In this document: one piece after another, positions 1 to 10,511 of the stretch
Numbering within the stretch: position 1 is the first letter of the stretch
Layout: each line of letters opens with the position of its first letter
Source of the DNA: Macrosoma leucophasiata
Taxonomy: Eukaryota > Arthropoda > Insecta > Lepidoptera > Hedylidae
DNA: 64,000 nucleotides
Direction of reading: 5' to 3'
Assembly: GCA_036365455.1 (NCBI GenBank)
Contig: JAWQUS010000025.1
Span: 24,712,001-24,776,000, forward strand
The notes under the pieces: generated by a model
The model's database searches: none
Told to the model about the DNA's origin: nothing
The model's input: only the letters and a program-made list of their open reading frames with translations
Program-made: the position numbers and the translations under genes

Positions 1-45
1 AAGGTCAAAATGAAGATGTGATACCACTCCTGAAGCCTAAGCTTC
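1..45 (-). repeat. SINE-A fragment
   Basis: The stretch matches the middle of the SINE-A family in reverse orientation (the block around aaatgcagatgcgttacc and cactcctgaggcctaagg), and it runs off the left edge of the window. It is too short to judge completeness. SINE-A is the most abundant family here and carries no reading frame. Confidence 0.55.
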
Positions 46-871
46 CTTTTATTAGTCACAGAAATTTCCACACCCACCTCTTCTGTAATGACCGTTACGA
101 TAAGCTTAATCAGTTTATTTACTTTATTGCATTGTAGGTTAATCATCTTGTAAAACACAACTCTCTTGTGAACCATACTTAAACACACTGCAAACGTTTT
201 TTTTTTACTAGACTAAATTACTAGCTCGGTGCGAACTAGCCTTTAAAGTAGCCAGCTAGTAGACCGCAGTAAATGAACCACACTACGATGTCAGTTCACT
301 TGTCAAATGTTGGCTACGTGACGTAGTTAGGAACTAAATGGGTCGGAATTTAGATGGCGTATTGGGAGTTTCATGTAATAGGATAGTCTTAAACGTACTT
401 ACGTTGCGCGTAAGAAGAGTAAAGTCATACTGGAATGTTGATATCTTTCAGAAGTTTTCATTTCAAACTGGCTTTTACTCGTCACTTTTGTTCTGCTAGG
501 TTTTAACAAAATACTTTGTTTTTATGTTTATAACATCTTTGTGTACCAATGTGTGTTACATATGACGCATAACATACAATAACCATGATCTAAAGAAAAC
601 GATCATGTGCTATAACTCTGTAATATTCTCTTACAAGTCCGAGTTCTCTCAATAATATAGATCTCATAGTATTTCCTTAAAATGACTACACAATACGAAA
701 ATATACTTTGATGGCTCTCTAGCGAATAACTGAACTGAAGAGCTCTCATGTATACCACCTAAACGCAGTGGTCAACTCGTTTAGAAGTTATTGGGTTATG
801 TTGAGTGTTCCATGTTTATTTAATATTTCTATTTCCTGACTGTCTAACGTTATTTAATTATACACACAATA
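46..871. other. unassigned AT-rich DNA
   Basis: I see no reading frame, RNA gene or recognised repeat in this stretch. Apart from a short T-run near 199-208 the sequence looks like ordinary AT-rich intergenic DNA. Confidence 0.4.
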
Positions 872-1016
872 CCCCTTATTCATAAACGCATTTTATCTAA
901 AGTATTGCTAATCTCTCCTTTGTCATTTTCTAACCTGCACATTTGACAATGCAACTGACAAAGACAAAGCATTCTATAGCTAAAACGCATCTAAAGTACG
1001 TTTATGAATAAGGGGG
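872..1016. mobile_element. TA-flanked MITE, type ccccttattcataaacg
   Basis: The ends are inverted copies: ccccttattcataaacg on the left and cgtttatgaataaggggg on the right, and the pairing continues inward (cattttatctaaagt against agctaaaacgcatctaaag). Dinucleotide TA sits directly outside both ends, as expected for a Tc1/mariner-type target duplication. At about 145 bp it has no coding capacity. Related copies lie at 19275-19500. The terminal structure is seen directly; assignment to Tc1/mariner rests only on the TA. Confidence 0.7.
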
Positions 1017-1055
1017 TACGTCTTTATTTGTGGTTTCAAGTAGTTAAGTATTATA

Positions 1056-1420
1056 AATAATAATAATGGCAACCCGTTATACGTCCCACTGCTAGGCACG
1101 AGTCTCTCCCCTTTTTGGGGGGAGGCCTGAAGCTTACTCCACCACGCTGCTCCAATGCGGATTGGTGGAGGTGGGTGGGTTAGTGGCCAACCCGCTGTCG
1201 GATGTTTTCAAGCCGCCCATAAGGCCTCCGACAAGGTTTAACAACTGCTATCCATCGATAGCAACCGGGACCGACGCCTTAACGTGCCCTCCGAAGCACG
1301 GAAACGCGCATTTGAATTTGCCACTAGCGGTCACCCATCACACTACCCGACCGCGCCCGTAGTGCTTAACCGAGTAGATCGCTTACGATCTACACCAGCC
1401 GCGGGGCCATGCGCGCTTCA
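1056..1420 (-). mobile_element. SINE-B, near full length
   Basis: Read on the minus strand, the head gcgcgcatggccccgcggc resembles a pol III A box, the body contains gtgatgggtgaccgctagtg and the tail reads cagcagtgggacgt followed by ATT repeats (aataataataat on the plus strand at 1056). The tail resembles the 3' end of RTE LINEs, including the one at 49728-50225. The copy keeps head and tail, so it is near full length. Any reading frame across it is incidental. Confidence 0.75.
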
Positions 1421-1564
1421 TTCAGTATTATTATGATTACGCTTATTTCGCTGACCAAAGATCTATGGATCGATATTTTAAAATTTCACAAAAATAACAA
1501 CTGCAAATTTTTTTTTGGGATCCAATTTGTGTTTTGAAGTTGGTAGGTTTCTGCAACAGTGTTT

Positions 1565-1810
1565 TTTATATATGGGAAATGGAAAGCAAGCATGGAGTTC
1601 ACATAGATGTTAAACGATGACAGAAATCAAAATGCAGATGCGTTGCCACTCCTGAGACCTAAGGTGTTATGTCTCTGTGATAGTTATTACGGAGCCATAC
1701 ATTACTTTTAAAACGATAGTGCTGAACACTACCATTTGGTGGCAAACAGATTAGGTTATGCGGTCGTGTCTACGTCCTCGAGCTCATACACTTGGAACTC
1801 TACCACCAGT
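1565..1810 (-). repeat. SINE-A, degraded
   Basis: A diverged SINE-A in reverse orientation, from the tail (ggaaagcaagcatggagttc) to the head (gaactctaccaccagt). Many substitutions, and the segment around the tail-side tract ctatagacacccacac is missing, so this is an old copy. Confidence 0.7.
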
Positions 1811-1907
1811 ATATACTCGTATTATTGCAATAGTGTTTCATTTTTCTATTCTTAGTGAAGTTTGTTGTAGTCACAGTGGGCGGAGTTATTGCTAAGGGCC
1901 TATCTCC

Positions 1908-2386
1908 TATAGCTGTGGCATGCAATATATTCATGAATAAATGTTGATCTATGAATAATAATGCGAAAAAACTTAGGTACAAAAAGGTTACGTTCAGGGC
2001 CTATCTCCTGTTAAGCGGGCTTGCGTCCGCACGCGGGTGCGACCCGCATGCGGGTAAACACGTCTGCGAGTCACACGCAGAACAAAAAATCCGCAACGTA
2101 GCAATGTGACGCGTGCCGCTAAAAGATAAAGTCGTATACAGTATGAACATAAAATGGTCATACTCCACATCCCGCACGCGGGTGCTACACGTCAAAGGAA
2201 AAGATTGTATTAAACTATGAAACGATGGGATCCGTGTGACACGCATGCGGGTCACTCCCACGTGCGATCGCAAACCCGCTTGACAGGAAAAAAACCCTGA
2301 ACATAACCTTTTTGTAACTAAGTTTTTTTGCATTATTATTCATAGATCAACATTTATTCACGAATATATCGCATGCCACAGCTATA
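1908..2386. mobile_element. element with about 160 bp terminal inverted repeats
   Basis: The left arm (about 1908-2066) and right arm (about 2228-2386) are reverse complements with only scattered mismatches: tatagctgtggcatgc against gcatgccacagctata at the outer ends, then gttgatctatgaataataa, ggttacgttcaggg and agcgggcttgcg. The centre carries several CpG-rich motifs of the form cgcacgcgggt and cgcatgcgggt. There is no coding capacity. The outer ends touch TA, so a cut-and-paste non-autonomous element is the likeliest class; the superfamily is unresolved. Confidence 0.7.
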
Positions 2387-3646
2387 TTGAATATAGGCAA
2401 CACAAACGAAACTATATTTTTCTATCTACATCTAAACGTGTTTCAATATTTCAATGCGCAAGTTGCGATGTTTTTTATCGGCAATGATTCTTCCATTCCG
2501 TTAACGCTGGGCCTCAATAAAATATCCGAACCCAACCCGAGTTCACATTTAATGTAACCGCCTTTCCATTTACCGAACTATAGGGTTAAAAAGGGAATCT
2601 TGGCGTATCTGTTTGCGGAGTAATACCCTAATCTCAATAAAAAGATCGAGATGGCAAAATTGTAATCTTGGCACGTGAATGGATGAGGCTGGACTATATT
2701 TTAGTTTCGTTAATGGATTTAGGAGCTTGGAGCTTTGTGAAATTGTATTTGTATGCATAATTTTTGATAGGATCTGAGGGGGACTTTATTGGCTTTCGGC
2801 TGATCGGTTTGAGCTGGTTAGTTTTACAAAATATATGATGGAGAGTTAAAAGTTGTAAAAAAATTATGGGGTGCAAAATTTTAACGCTGTTTTATTTTAC
2901 AATTGAGGAAAACTAACATGCATCTCACATAGGTAGTAAGGTGATACTGCAACATATTACCATCTTTGCAAAACTGGAGCCAAAATTTAAAAACAATGCT
3001 TTGCTTCTGTGATAGCAATTAAAATTCCTCAGCAAAACATACAACCTAATAATTATAAATACCTATTTTCAGAGCTTTGTCTTTGAAAATACTTCTACTC
3101 TTGAAATATCCAATTCTCTGAAAGCTGTACTGAAATATCTTATTTGAAATTAGTTTATTTGAGGTAAGCTAACGAGTATAAACAGTTCTCGAAACCTTTC
3201 CGTTATTTTCAAAAAAGAAAAGAAACTAATTTTTCAACTTGGACGTCGTAAGCGTCATTAGAAACAAATCACTTGTTCACAATGAAAAATAGTGTAATGG
3301 AATATCCTCTGCAGACCGACTTTAAGAGTTACGTTGAAGAATTATTGGCGGTGTAGTGCTAGCAAAAACGGTGAATTGCGCTGTCCTGTTCTAACATACT
3401 ACGCGCATTGATTAAAGCAAGACAGCATATCAATTCTATTTCGTTTCAACGACTTTGTGTTACGAAAATTAGGCCTCTGGTCGGTTTTACAATTGTTGTA
3501 ATTGAGTATAGGAAGCTGTGAAAATTATACTGCGGTGTCAATTTATCATTTAATAAGAGAAATCCAATGAATTGGAATCGCTTGTGGAATTGGCAATGAC
3601 TGTAAAGTTACAGAATTACACCTATCCTTTTTAGCCTTATTCTACA
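2387..3646. other. unassigned intergenic DNA with a weak local duplication
   Basis: No gene or recognised repeat. The segment around 3293-3365 (gtaatggaatatcctctgc, gaccgactttaag) recurs in diverged form at 4015-4083 (gtaatggaaaatcctttgg, aaccaactttaag), indicating an old local duplication split by the element at 3647-3849. Confidence 0.4.
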
Positions 3647-3849
3647 CTAGCTGCCCGCCTCGGCTTCGCGCAGTTGCTCTGTTACCTACCCTCTCCTATT
3701 CATCTTAGCGTTATATATATAACCTAAAGCCTTCTTCAATAAATGGGCTATCTAACACTGAAAAAATTTTTCAAATCGGACCAGTAGTTCCTGAGATTAG
3801 CGCGTTCAAGCAAACGAACAAACTCTTCAGCTTTATAATTTAGTATAGA
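3647..3849 (-). mobile_element. Helitron-like non-autonomous element
   Basis: The plus strand reads A then CTAGCTGCCCGCCTCGGCTT and ends ...agtataGA then T. On the minus strand that is 5'-TC...CTAG-3' between host A and T, the hallmark of Helitron ends, with GC-rich sequence able to form the usual subterminal hairpin near CTAG. The body (gggctatctaac, agttcctgagattagcgcg) is shared with 60442-60636. No rolling-circle protein is encoded. Family assignment is inferred from the ends. Confidence 0.6.
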
Positions 3850-4104
3850 TTTAATGATGTCCTTGCAAATGTACGTATTAGTATGCATGTGGATTTTTCA
3901 ATCTTTTGATATCGCTTTCAGATATATATTTTTTTTTATATTTTATTAAATTATTAAAACTTTATCTTAGTCTCCATAAACATACAACCGTCTTTCGTGC
4001 GTTGATAAAAATATTGTAATGGAAAATCCTTTGGAAACCAACTTTAAGGTTTGTGTTCGAAATTTATAATGGCTTAGCTCTAATTTAAAAGGAACTCGTT
4101 TCAT

Positions 4105-4402
4105 TTTTTTTTTTTTTTTTTTTTATGTTTTAAAAGTGGCAAACAAGCATACAGTTCACATTGACGTTAAGTGATGACTGCAGCCTATAGACACCCACAC
4201 AATGACCAGAGTTAAAAATGCAGATGCGTTACCACTATTGAGGCCTAAGGTGTTATGCCTCTGTGCCGGAAATTACAGGGCCGTACATTACCACCTGACC
4301 GGAACACGATAGTGCTGAACACTACCATTTAGCGGCAAGTATATTAGGTAATGCGGTGGTGCCTACACCCGCGAGCTCCGTCACTGGAGCTCTACCACCA
4401 GT
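4105..4402 (-). mobile_element. SINE-A, full length
   Basis: Complete copy in reverse orientation, from a T-run and tail (gtggcaaacaagcatacagt) to the head (ggagctctaccaccagt). The internal blocks are all present in order. A longer T-run just outside (from about 4106) is the A-tail of this retroposed copy. Confidence 0.8.
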
Positions 4403-4720
4403 AAAAATGGCTTGATGTAATGGGATGTGGAAACTGCAGAAAAATTACTTTGGTAACGTTGACGCCACTACGATCATATAATCGTAATGTCAACAACGTA
4501 TATTTCACATAATATAAATCACTTTCACCTCCATCGTAATAAATATAGCTGACTGAGAAGATTTCCCGTAATATATTACCCGAATTTTGTAATATTATCG
4601 TGAATACCCTTTACTATTAGGCGAGCTATTCTTACGTATGTTTCTAGGAAATCGTTGTTATGATTACGAAATTTAAGTTTAAAATTACATTTGGATTGTG
4701 TGTGTATACATTATCGTGGT

Positions 4721-4811
4721 ATGTATGTATCTTCACGCCAGGTCGCTAACGGGGTAGGCAGAGAGAGTAGAGCGCCAGATATCCCTGTCCTGGAACACCT
4801 TCCCAGCCTCA
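4721..4811 (-). mobile_element. LINE-T 3' end fragment
   Basis: On the minus strand this is the extreme 3' end of a non-LTR retrotransposon family (LINE-T) seen at several places here; the shared block is taccccgttagcgacctgg followed by cgtgaagatacatacata, where the last part is a short-repeat tail. It is 5'-truncated to less than 100 bp. The coding end of the family is better seen at 20905-21325 and 36678-36935. Confidence 0.7.
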
Positions 4812-5336
4812 TCTACATTCAAAATCAATTGGTCTAGAAGGACACTTTTGCATTGTCGGGTTATAAGCTACCTAGAGAGAATGACTTATAATAATAATCC
4901 AATAGGTATTAATAAATACCAATTTAATAATAATATTTAACCGATACGTGAATCGTCAAATTTTTCAAAAATCTGTTCGCCATAATCATAGTCATTCCCT
5001 TAGCAGAGTTCCAAGTGCAGGCACTACTGAGAAGAACTCCGCTACCCAACAAACTCAGCGTGATGCTCTTTTGTCAAAACCTTAGATTTAATACAAATAT
5101 TATTACATAGAATAAAGATAATGTGAACGTCCATGGCATATAAATATTTGCATATAAACACATACGCAAATACCCATCAACAGCTCAATATTGTGATAGA
5201 ATATAACACCCGCAAATCACAACAAACCAGTCCCCACAATCAGCACCCGTTCACGAGTACGACGCATGTGGCAGCCATTACTCTCCTCGACCATTTTGAG
5301 GGAAGTGAGCAACCGGTCACACGACGCCGCCGAATT
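4812..5336. other. unassigned DNA
   Basis: No supported feature. A short plus-strand frame (5133-5378) partly overlaps the following LINE-T fragment in antisense and shows no protein-like composition. Confidence 0.35.
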
Positions 5337-5585
5337 CATCCTTCTCTTCATACATTCACGCCAATTCCTAAGACTTGACCCTACCATCAGATAGAACTCG
5401 ACTTATTTGGTCTTGGAATGTCAGTCTTGGTCTTCCTGAGCCTCTGCAATCATCCACATTCGCATTGTTTATCTGTGTAATCATTCACCCATTCGACATT
5501 CTTACTAAATGCCAGAACCATCGGAGCATGCCTTTTTTCATTTTTACACCGATATACTCATTCGTTATTTCGCTCAATCACGCTT
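5337..5585 (-). mobile_element. LINE-T fragment, C-terminal coding part
   Basis: The reverse complement matches the C-terminal coding part of LINE-T at 20990-21240 (gcagaggctcaggaagacc, catgcctttttacac counterpart and the block for tgtatgaagagaa). It lacks the final 3' tail, and the frame is interrupted. This is an old fragment, possibly the continuation of the piece at 4721-4811 separated by rearrangement. Confidence 0.6.
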
Positions 5586-5705
5586 AACATGTAAATTGCG
5601 TCAGTTTTATCGCGGGACGCTAATGCCTATCCCGCATTAATGCATTTTCTACCACCCTATTTGAATTGTTTGACCGCCATGGTTCGCTTGACCACTTTTT
5701 TACTT

Positions 5706-5992
5706 ATGGTTGAGCTCCAGTGACAGAGCGCGTGGGCGTAGGCACCACCGCATTACCTATAAACTTGCCGCTAAATGGTAGTATTCAGCACTATCGTGTT
5801 CCGGTTAGGTGGTAATGGTGGTGGTACGGCCCTGTAATTTCCAGCACAGAGGCATAACACCTTAGACCTCAGGAGTGGGAACGCATCTGCATTTTGACCT
5901 TGGTCCTTGTGTGGGTGTCTATAGGCTGCAGTCATCACTTAACATCAATGTGAACTGCAAGTTTGTTTGCCACTTTCATAACAAAAAAAAAA
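5706..5992 (+). mobile_element. SINE-A, full length
   Basis: Forward copy. The head is slightly altered (atggttgagctccagtgac), the body blocks gcattacctat and tgttccggttaggtgg are present, and the tail (gtttgtttgccac) ends in an A-run. A 12 bp expansion (tggtggtggtacgg) sits in the body. Confidence 0.8.
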
Positions 5993-6134
5993 CCACACCA
6001 GCGAAACAATTTTCGATCAGTCATAACGACTCCATAAATAAAGACTAAAAACGTTAGCAGAATTAAGTCCAAAAATTCTGAAAGCAATAAAATAAATCCA
6101 TTTCCGAAGAACAAAAAGAAAACCAAACTAGTAT

Positions 6135-6340
6135 GGCAATAGATGGCGCTACTGCCACCATAAGACAATGCAATAAACGTGAAGGAAAGATTTGACAAAT
6201 CGGGCAGGCCTTCGGTAGCTCAGTTGGTAGAGCGGCTGGACTAGATTCCCAGTGGCCGCGAGTTCAAGTCTCGCCTGAAGTCAAATTTTTCTTTCCATTT
6301 TTCTTTAAAAATATATTTCACAAGTATGTGTTGTGTGTAT
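6135..6340 (+). repeat. dispersed repeat carrying a tRNA-like core
   Basis: The core 6209-6281 folds as a tRNA: acceptor CCTTCGG/CTGAAGT (imperfect), D arm TAGCTCAGTTGGTAGAGC, T arm GCGAGTTCAAGTCTCGC. It resembles a metazoan tRNA-Tyr missing bases in the anticodon loop (GGACTAGATTCCC), so a functional tRNA is unlikely. About 74 bp of upstream sequence (ggcaatagatggcgctactg ... atttgacaaatcgggcag) and the downstream sequence (caaatttttctttccat) are shared with 41500-41735, so the repeat unit is larger than the tRNA part. Confidence 0.7.
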
Positions 6341-6714
6341 GCGAAGTAATTTAAAACAATTAAAAAGAAAACCCTTAAAAATGTTTACAAGTCTTTAATT
6401 TTGATACTATTAAAAAGAATGTTGCCTGCTTTCAAAAATATAAAGTTGTTTAAATTTCGTGTTATATTTACACTTGCGTTATTAAATTTGTAATTCGAAA
6501 AAAGAACTCAGGGTAGGCATAGAGATCGTAACTGTGGAATTAATTGGAGATAAAAAAGCGAATTACAGTTAATTGGGTGAACCGTTCAATTAACTGAGAG
6601 GAACAATGCGAAACATTCCCAAAAAAAAACCGGGCCAAGAGCGAATCAGAGAACTTAGACGTCGATGGTTCTGTACAAAATAAAATCGGTGAAACAAAGT
6701 TCTTTTATGTAAGT
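6341..6714. other. unassigned AT-rich DNA
   Basis: No gene or recognised repeat. The AT-rich sequence separates the tRNA-like repeat from the 3' end of the minus-strand LINE. Confidence 0.4.
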
Positions 6715-7243
6715 AATGTATTTCTTATCGTACACCAAACAGAGACAATTTACATAAATAGACGACAATAAAATAAGTGCAGGCCTTATCGCTCAGGTAG
6801 CGATTTCTGCCAGGCAACCTTGTATAAAGGATCACAAATTTAAAAGTCGGTAGGATATATACACTTTATGTAACAACTGTGTAACTTACAATATACAAAT
6901 AATGTCAAGTTTCACGGAATGCAAAAAAAAAACTTTTTCGAATCTCGACAGGCAAATTATTCCAAAGTTGAACTTGTTTAACTGAAAAATATTTGTGATA
7001 GAATAGAGAGGAGTGTAAAGGAGTACTAAGGGAAAGATTATTGGAAGAAGGAAGTGAAAGGGAGTGATTATTATTAAGAAAGTTGAAGCGAACCCTCAGG
7101 TATAATAGAGTTGCAGGGTTAAATAGCGCATTGTACAGAAGAGAAGGAATGTGTGTATCCTGCCGATGGTTAATTGAGCTTTTTACGAAATTCGGAGATA
7201 TGATAATACTTACGTACCTAAACCAAATATGAACGCATTGCAC
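6715..7243 (-). pseudogene. LINE C-terminal end and 3' UTR (jockey/CR1-type)
   Basis: The minus-strand frame 7243-6905 ends with the pattern seen at the C terminus of many jockey/CR1-type reverse transcriptase ORFs (residues ..VQLWNNLPVEIRKS near the end; compare ARLWNALPDVIQRS in the LINE ending at 59571). The following 3' UTR has the block ttgcctggcagaaatcgc, ctacctgagcgataaggcc, which I recognise from lepidopteran LINE 3' UTRs. About 100 bp separates it from the reverse transcriptase ORF at 7344, which stops early. It may be the true 3' end of that element after a deletion, or the remnant of another LINE. Confidence 0.6.
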
Positions 7244-7343
7244 TAGAAGAAAAATTATCCACCGAATAATGGTGGTTTAACTATTCCAATGGTGTATTTT
7301 TCTTTTACCTACTTGTACCATAAACATTGCTTGTTACCCATTT

Positions 7344-9659
7344 TTATTTTTTACCCATTAAAATCCTGAACGCATTGTTATATTGAACCCTCAGTGTGTT
7401 GAGAGTTCCTTTCGTGTAGCTAGCCCACAGGCCGCTCGTGTAAAATGATGTACAGTATGCCTTATATAGAGTTATTTTAACTACTGCAGTACAGCGGGCG
7501 AACCTGCGAGCAAGCATGTTAGCACGGACGGATAACGCCCTCCGCTCCCGCTCTATATCTGCATCGTCTTTCAAGTCAGTGGTCACCACATGTCCAAGAT
7601 ATTTCGTCTGTTCAACCATACGTAGTGGAAGTCCATATAATTTTATGGGAGGTATTGTTAACTGGCTTTTTCCACCCACTCGAAAAACCATACATTCGCT
7701 TTTCCGGAAATTGTAAACAAGACCATGGCTGCGAGGGTATTTCTCACATATACCCAATAATTTCGTCAATCCACAAGGTGAGGCACTCAGAAGCACCATG
7801 TCGTCTGCATATATTCCATCAATATGACAGCCAACACGTGTGCTGCTGAGCTCCTCCAGCAAAGCGTTTACATACAATTTAAAGAGTTTGGGAGATGTAA
7901 TCCCACCCTGTCTTACGCCGCACTCCAGCTTATAGGGTTCCGAATACGAGCTCGCCCATCTCAAAACATTAACCTGGTTCAGATACCAAAATTTAAAGAT
8001 TTCTTCAAGTTCAAATGGCATTCCAGTACCTCTCATTTTCTGCCATAGTACATCGTAATTCACCAGGTCGAATGCTTTGGACAGGTCTAGAAAACTAGCA
8101 AAAACAGGTGTAGCGCGATCCGTATAGTACTTGAAAGTCTGCTTAAGACACAAAATGGCCGATTCCGTAGAGAGTCCTGGTCTAAAGCCGAATTGATTGT
8201 TATGTATGTTCAAAAATCTGTCCAGATTTGAATCAAGAAAACTGTCAAGAACTTTGGCCACAATAGTAGCTAAGGAAATCGATCTGTAGTTCAATTTCTC
8301 ACTTACATCACCGTCTTGTTTTTCACAATTAGTACCACCAGTCTTCATCAAGGCACTTGGTAAGTATGAGTGACTAATGCACAAAGAGTAGAGCATGGCT
8401 AACACTCTTGGTAAGTGAGGGCCTGCATATTGCAAGTGCTCAATACTTAAGCCGTCCTGACCAGGCGATTTACCCCTTGACATAGATTTTATAACTTTCT
8501 CGACAGCTTTAGCTAAAACGACTGCGATTCGACCCGTATGTCCCTCAGTCAACTTTGACTGCGGTGGTTCCAACTGTAATTTTACGATAAAATGATCTTT
8601 AAACATATTGACTATACCACTAGGATCACAAATACCATCTATACACGCCGGTAGGCCCGGTCTACCCTTCAACTTGCTTGTAGAATTCCAAAAACTACGA
8701 AAATCGTGAGCTGAATGTTGTGTAGCTAATTCATTAATTACTATTTGGTCTTTATTTTTCTGACAGAATTTAAGCCGCGATTTAAAAATTTTACGAGTTT
8801 TTTTGCATTTTTTCCACAGACGACCCGAGCTCGGTTTACCATTCCACATCCAAAATTGAAAACTAGATCTAGCCTCGCGGTGCGCTTCACTAACATGGCG
8901 ATTCCACCCAGCTACAGGCTTCCAAATCTGGGTTCGTTTTAGGCTACAGCAATCAGATGCTGCTTCACTAAGAGACTCGATAATACTATTATACAAGCAG
9001 TCAATACTATTATTATGTTCTAAATTATTACAAATAAAATCACAACATGCACTCAAATTGCTTGGGAAATCAATGTTTCTTAATTTTTCATTACACATTT
9101 TAATATATAAATTACATTGATCGATATTGCGACGTTTCCATATAATTTTATCATTAGTCAAAGGCATATTATTATTATTATTCTGACATGTCAATTTCGG
9201 TTGAATACGATTACAATTACATTCAATTACTAATAGATAGTGATCGGACCAAAAAACATCATATTTTACGTAAACATTAACAATAGTCGACAGCGCTGAT
9301 TTCGTAACCAAACAATGATCTAACCAGCTTCTAGATCCGTTTATTTCACTTATATACGTGAATGTATCACTGTCTAATCCTAACCTGTCCACGTCCGCGC
9401 ATGTCCACTCTAAGTCACTCATAAAAGAACTCAATTCCTTATAGAACAGTTTACCAGGGTTTGCGTTGAAATCGCCTAGCATATAAACAGCTTCACAGTT
9501 CAAATCAGTACTAATAATAGCACTTGCCGCACTTAGGCAGTCCGTAAACTCCGTCAAGTTTGTGTCCTTATCGGTAGGCATATAAACACTGAAAACTAGG
9601 AATGATCTCGTACCACTGGTTACCTTAATAGCGCACACTCGTGGATTATCACATTGCAC
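7344..9659 (-). CDS. LINE ORF2 remnant: endonuclease C-terminal part plus reverse transcriptase
   Basis: This 771-codon frame encodes the C-terminal part of an APE-type endonuclease (GDFNA near residue 63, SWLDHCL near 110, SDHYLLV near 139) and a full reverse transcriptase: RSISLATIVAKV, FASFLDLSKAFD near 525, GVRQGGITSPKLF, and the catalytic IYADDMVLLS near 618. The enzyme would nick target DNA and reverse-transcribe its own RNA there. The palm motif is intact. The start is simply the first methionine; homologous coding continues upstream to about 9960 in other frames, and the C terminus stops early at MGKK. The sequence fits a CR1/Rex1-type clade. Longest open frame in the window, but not a complete element. 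Confidence 0.85.
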   Translation of the reverse strand: MQCDNPRVCAIKVTSGTRSFLVFSVYMPTDKDTNLTEFTDCLSAASAIISTDLNCEAVYMLGDFNANPGKLFYKELSSFMSDLEWTCADVDRLGLDSDTFTYISEINGSRSWLDHCLVTKSALSTIVNVYVKYDVFWSDHYLLVIECNCNRIQPKLTCQNNNNNMPLTNDKIIWKRRNIDQCNLYIKMCNEKLRNIDFPSNLSACCDFICNNLEHNNSIDCLYNSIIESLSEAASDCCSLKRTQIWKPVAGWNRHVSEAHREARSSFQFWMWNGKPSSGRLWKKCKKTRKIFKSRLKFCQKNKDQIVINELATQHSAHDFRSFWNSTSKLKGRPGLPACIDGICDPSGIVNMFKDHFIVKLQLEPPQSKLTEGHTGRIAVVLAKAVEKVIKSMSRGKSPGQDGLSIEHLQYAGPHLPRVLAMLYSLCISHSYLPSALMKTGGTNCEKQDGDVSEKLNYRSISLATIVAKVLDSFLDSNLDRFLNIHNNQFGFRPGLSTESAILCLKQTFKYYTDRATPVFASFLDLSKAFDLVNYDVLWQKMRGTGMPFELEEIFKFWYLNQVNVLRWASSYSEPYKLECGVRQGGITSPKLFKLYVNALLEELSSTRVGCHIDGIYADDMVLLSASPCGLTKLLGICEKYPRSHGLVYNFRKSECMVFRVGGKSQLTIPPIKLYGLPLRMVEQTKYLGHVVTTDLKDDADIERERRALSVRANMLARRFARCTAVVKITLYKAYCTSFYTSGLWASYTKGTLNTLRVQYNNAFRILMGKK

Positions 9660-9965
9660 TAGGGATACATTTTACAGGGATACACAAGAGAGCTACGCCA
9701 CCGTGAGTTCTTCCACGCAAAATGCCAGCCAAAGTATCCACCGCAGATGTTCCTGTGCACCCAAACTGGTCATCTATTTCGTTGAGATATTGTATATCCT
9801 CCGGTTACAGCCATGTTTCTTGTAAAGCGACAATATGCGATGTTTTATACAGGAGTCTTACGCTGTCGAGGAGCGTTTAATATTTTTACAGTTATAGCTA
9901 ATCATTCTGTAGGTGTAATAATCTGTAATATTTGTTATGTAATTTGGCCATCGTTTACGTTATTT
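9660..9965 (-). pseudogene. frameshifted N-terminal part of the LINE endonuclease
   Basis: In alternative minus-strand frames this stretch encodes endonuclease-like segments: HIVALQETWL (about 9790-9840), then DDQFGCTG and RTHGGVALL (about 9690-9770). An in-frame stop follows QETWL and a frameshift precedes the start of the 771-codon frame, so the element cannot make a complete endonuclease. Upstream coding fades beyond about 9965. Confidence 0.65.
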
Positions 9966-10159
9966 TCGTTATATCTACGTCTATGATTCACATAACGCCT
10001 AAACCCCTAAGCCCTTCCGGCCATAAGTTACCATTAAGGAATTTACTTTCCTTATGTTCAGGCACAAAGAACTTGAAGGCATTATATCCTTTGTCGTATT
10101 AAGAAGTAATTCTTATCAAAACAATATCTTCATTAATTATCAATATCTTCAAAATTAAT

Positions 10160-10395
10160 TTATGTATTGTAAGTGGTAAACAAGCATGTAGTTCACTTTC
10201 ATGTTAAGTGATGCCTGCAGCCTTTAGACGATTACACAAAGACTAAGGTCGAAATGCAGATGCGTTACCACTCCTGACGTCTAAGGTGTTATGCCTCTGT
10301 GCCGGAAATTACAGGGCCGTACATTACCACGTGACCGGAACACGATAGTGCTGAACACTACCATTTGGCGGCAAGTATATTAGGTAATGCGGTCT
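10160..10395 (-). mobile_element. SINE-A, head-truncated
   Basis: Reverse-orientation SINE-A from its tail (gtggtaaacaagcatgtagt) to taatgcgg; the outer head (gagctctaccaccagt) is missing. The break coincides with the start of a forward SINE-A fragment, forming an inverted pair. Confidence 0.75.
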
Positions 10396-10511
10396 CAGGG
10401 GTGGCAACGTATATGCATTTGGACCTCTTGTGCGGGTGTTTATAGGCTGCAGTCATCACTTAATATCAATGTATACTGCATGTTTATTTGTCATTCGTTA
10501 CATAAAAAAAG
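10394..10511 (+). mobile_element. SINE-A 3' part
   Basis: Forward fragment from tctcaggggtggcaacg to the tail and A-run (ttcgttacataaaaaaag). It abuts the preceding reverse copy exactly where both lose their 5' halves. Confidence 0.7.

Noticed and set aside
6209..6281. Functional tRNA gene
   Set aside because: Acceptor stem is mismatched and the anticodon arm is irregular; the same sequence with flanks is repeated elsewhere, so I call it a tRNA-like repeat.
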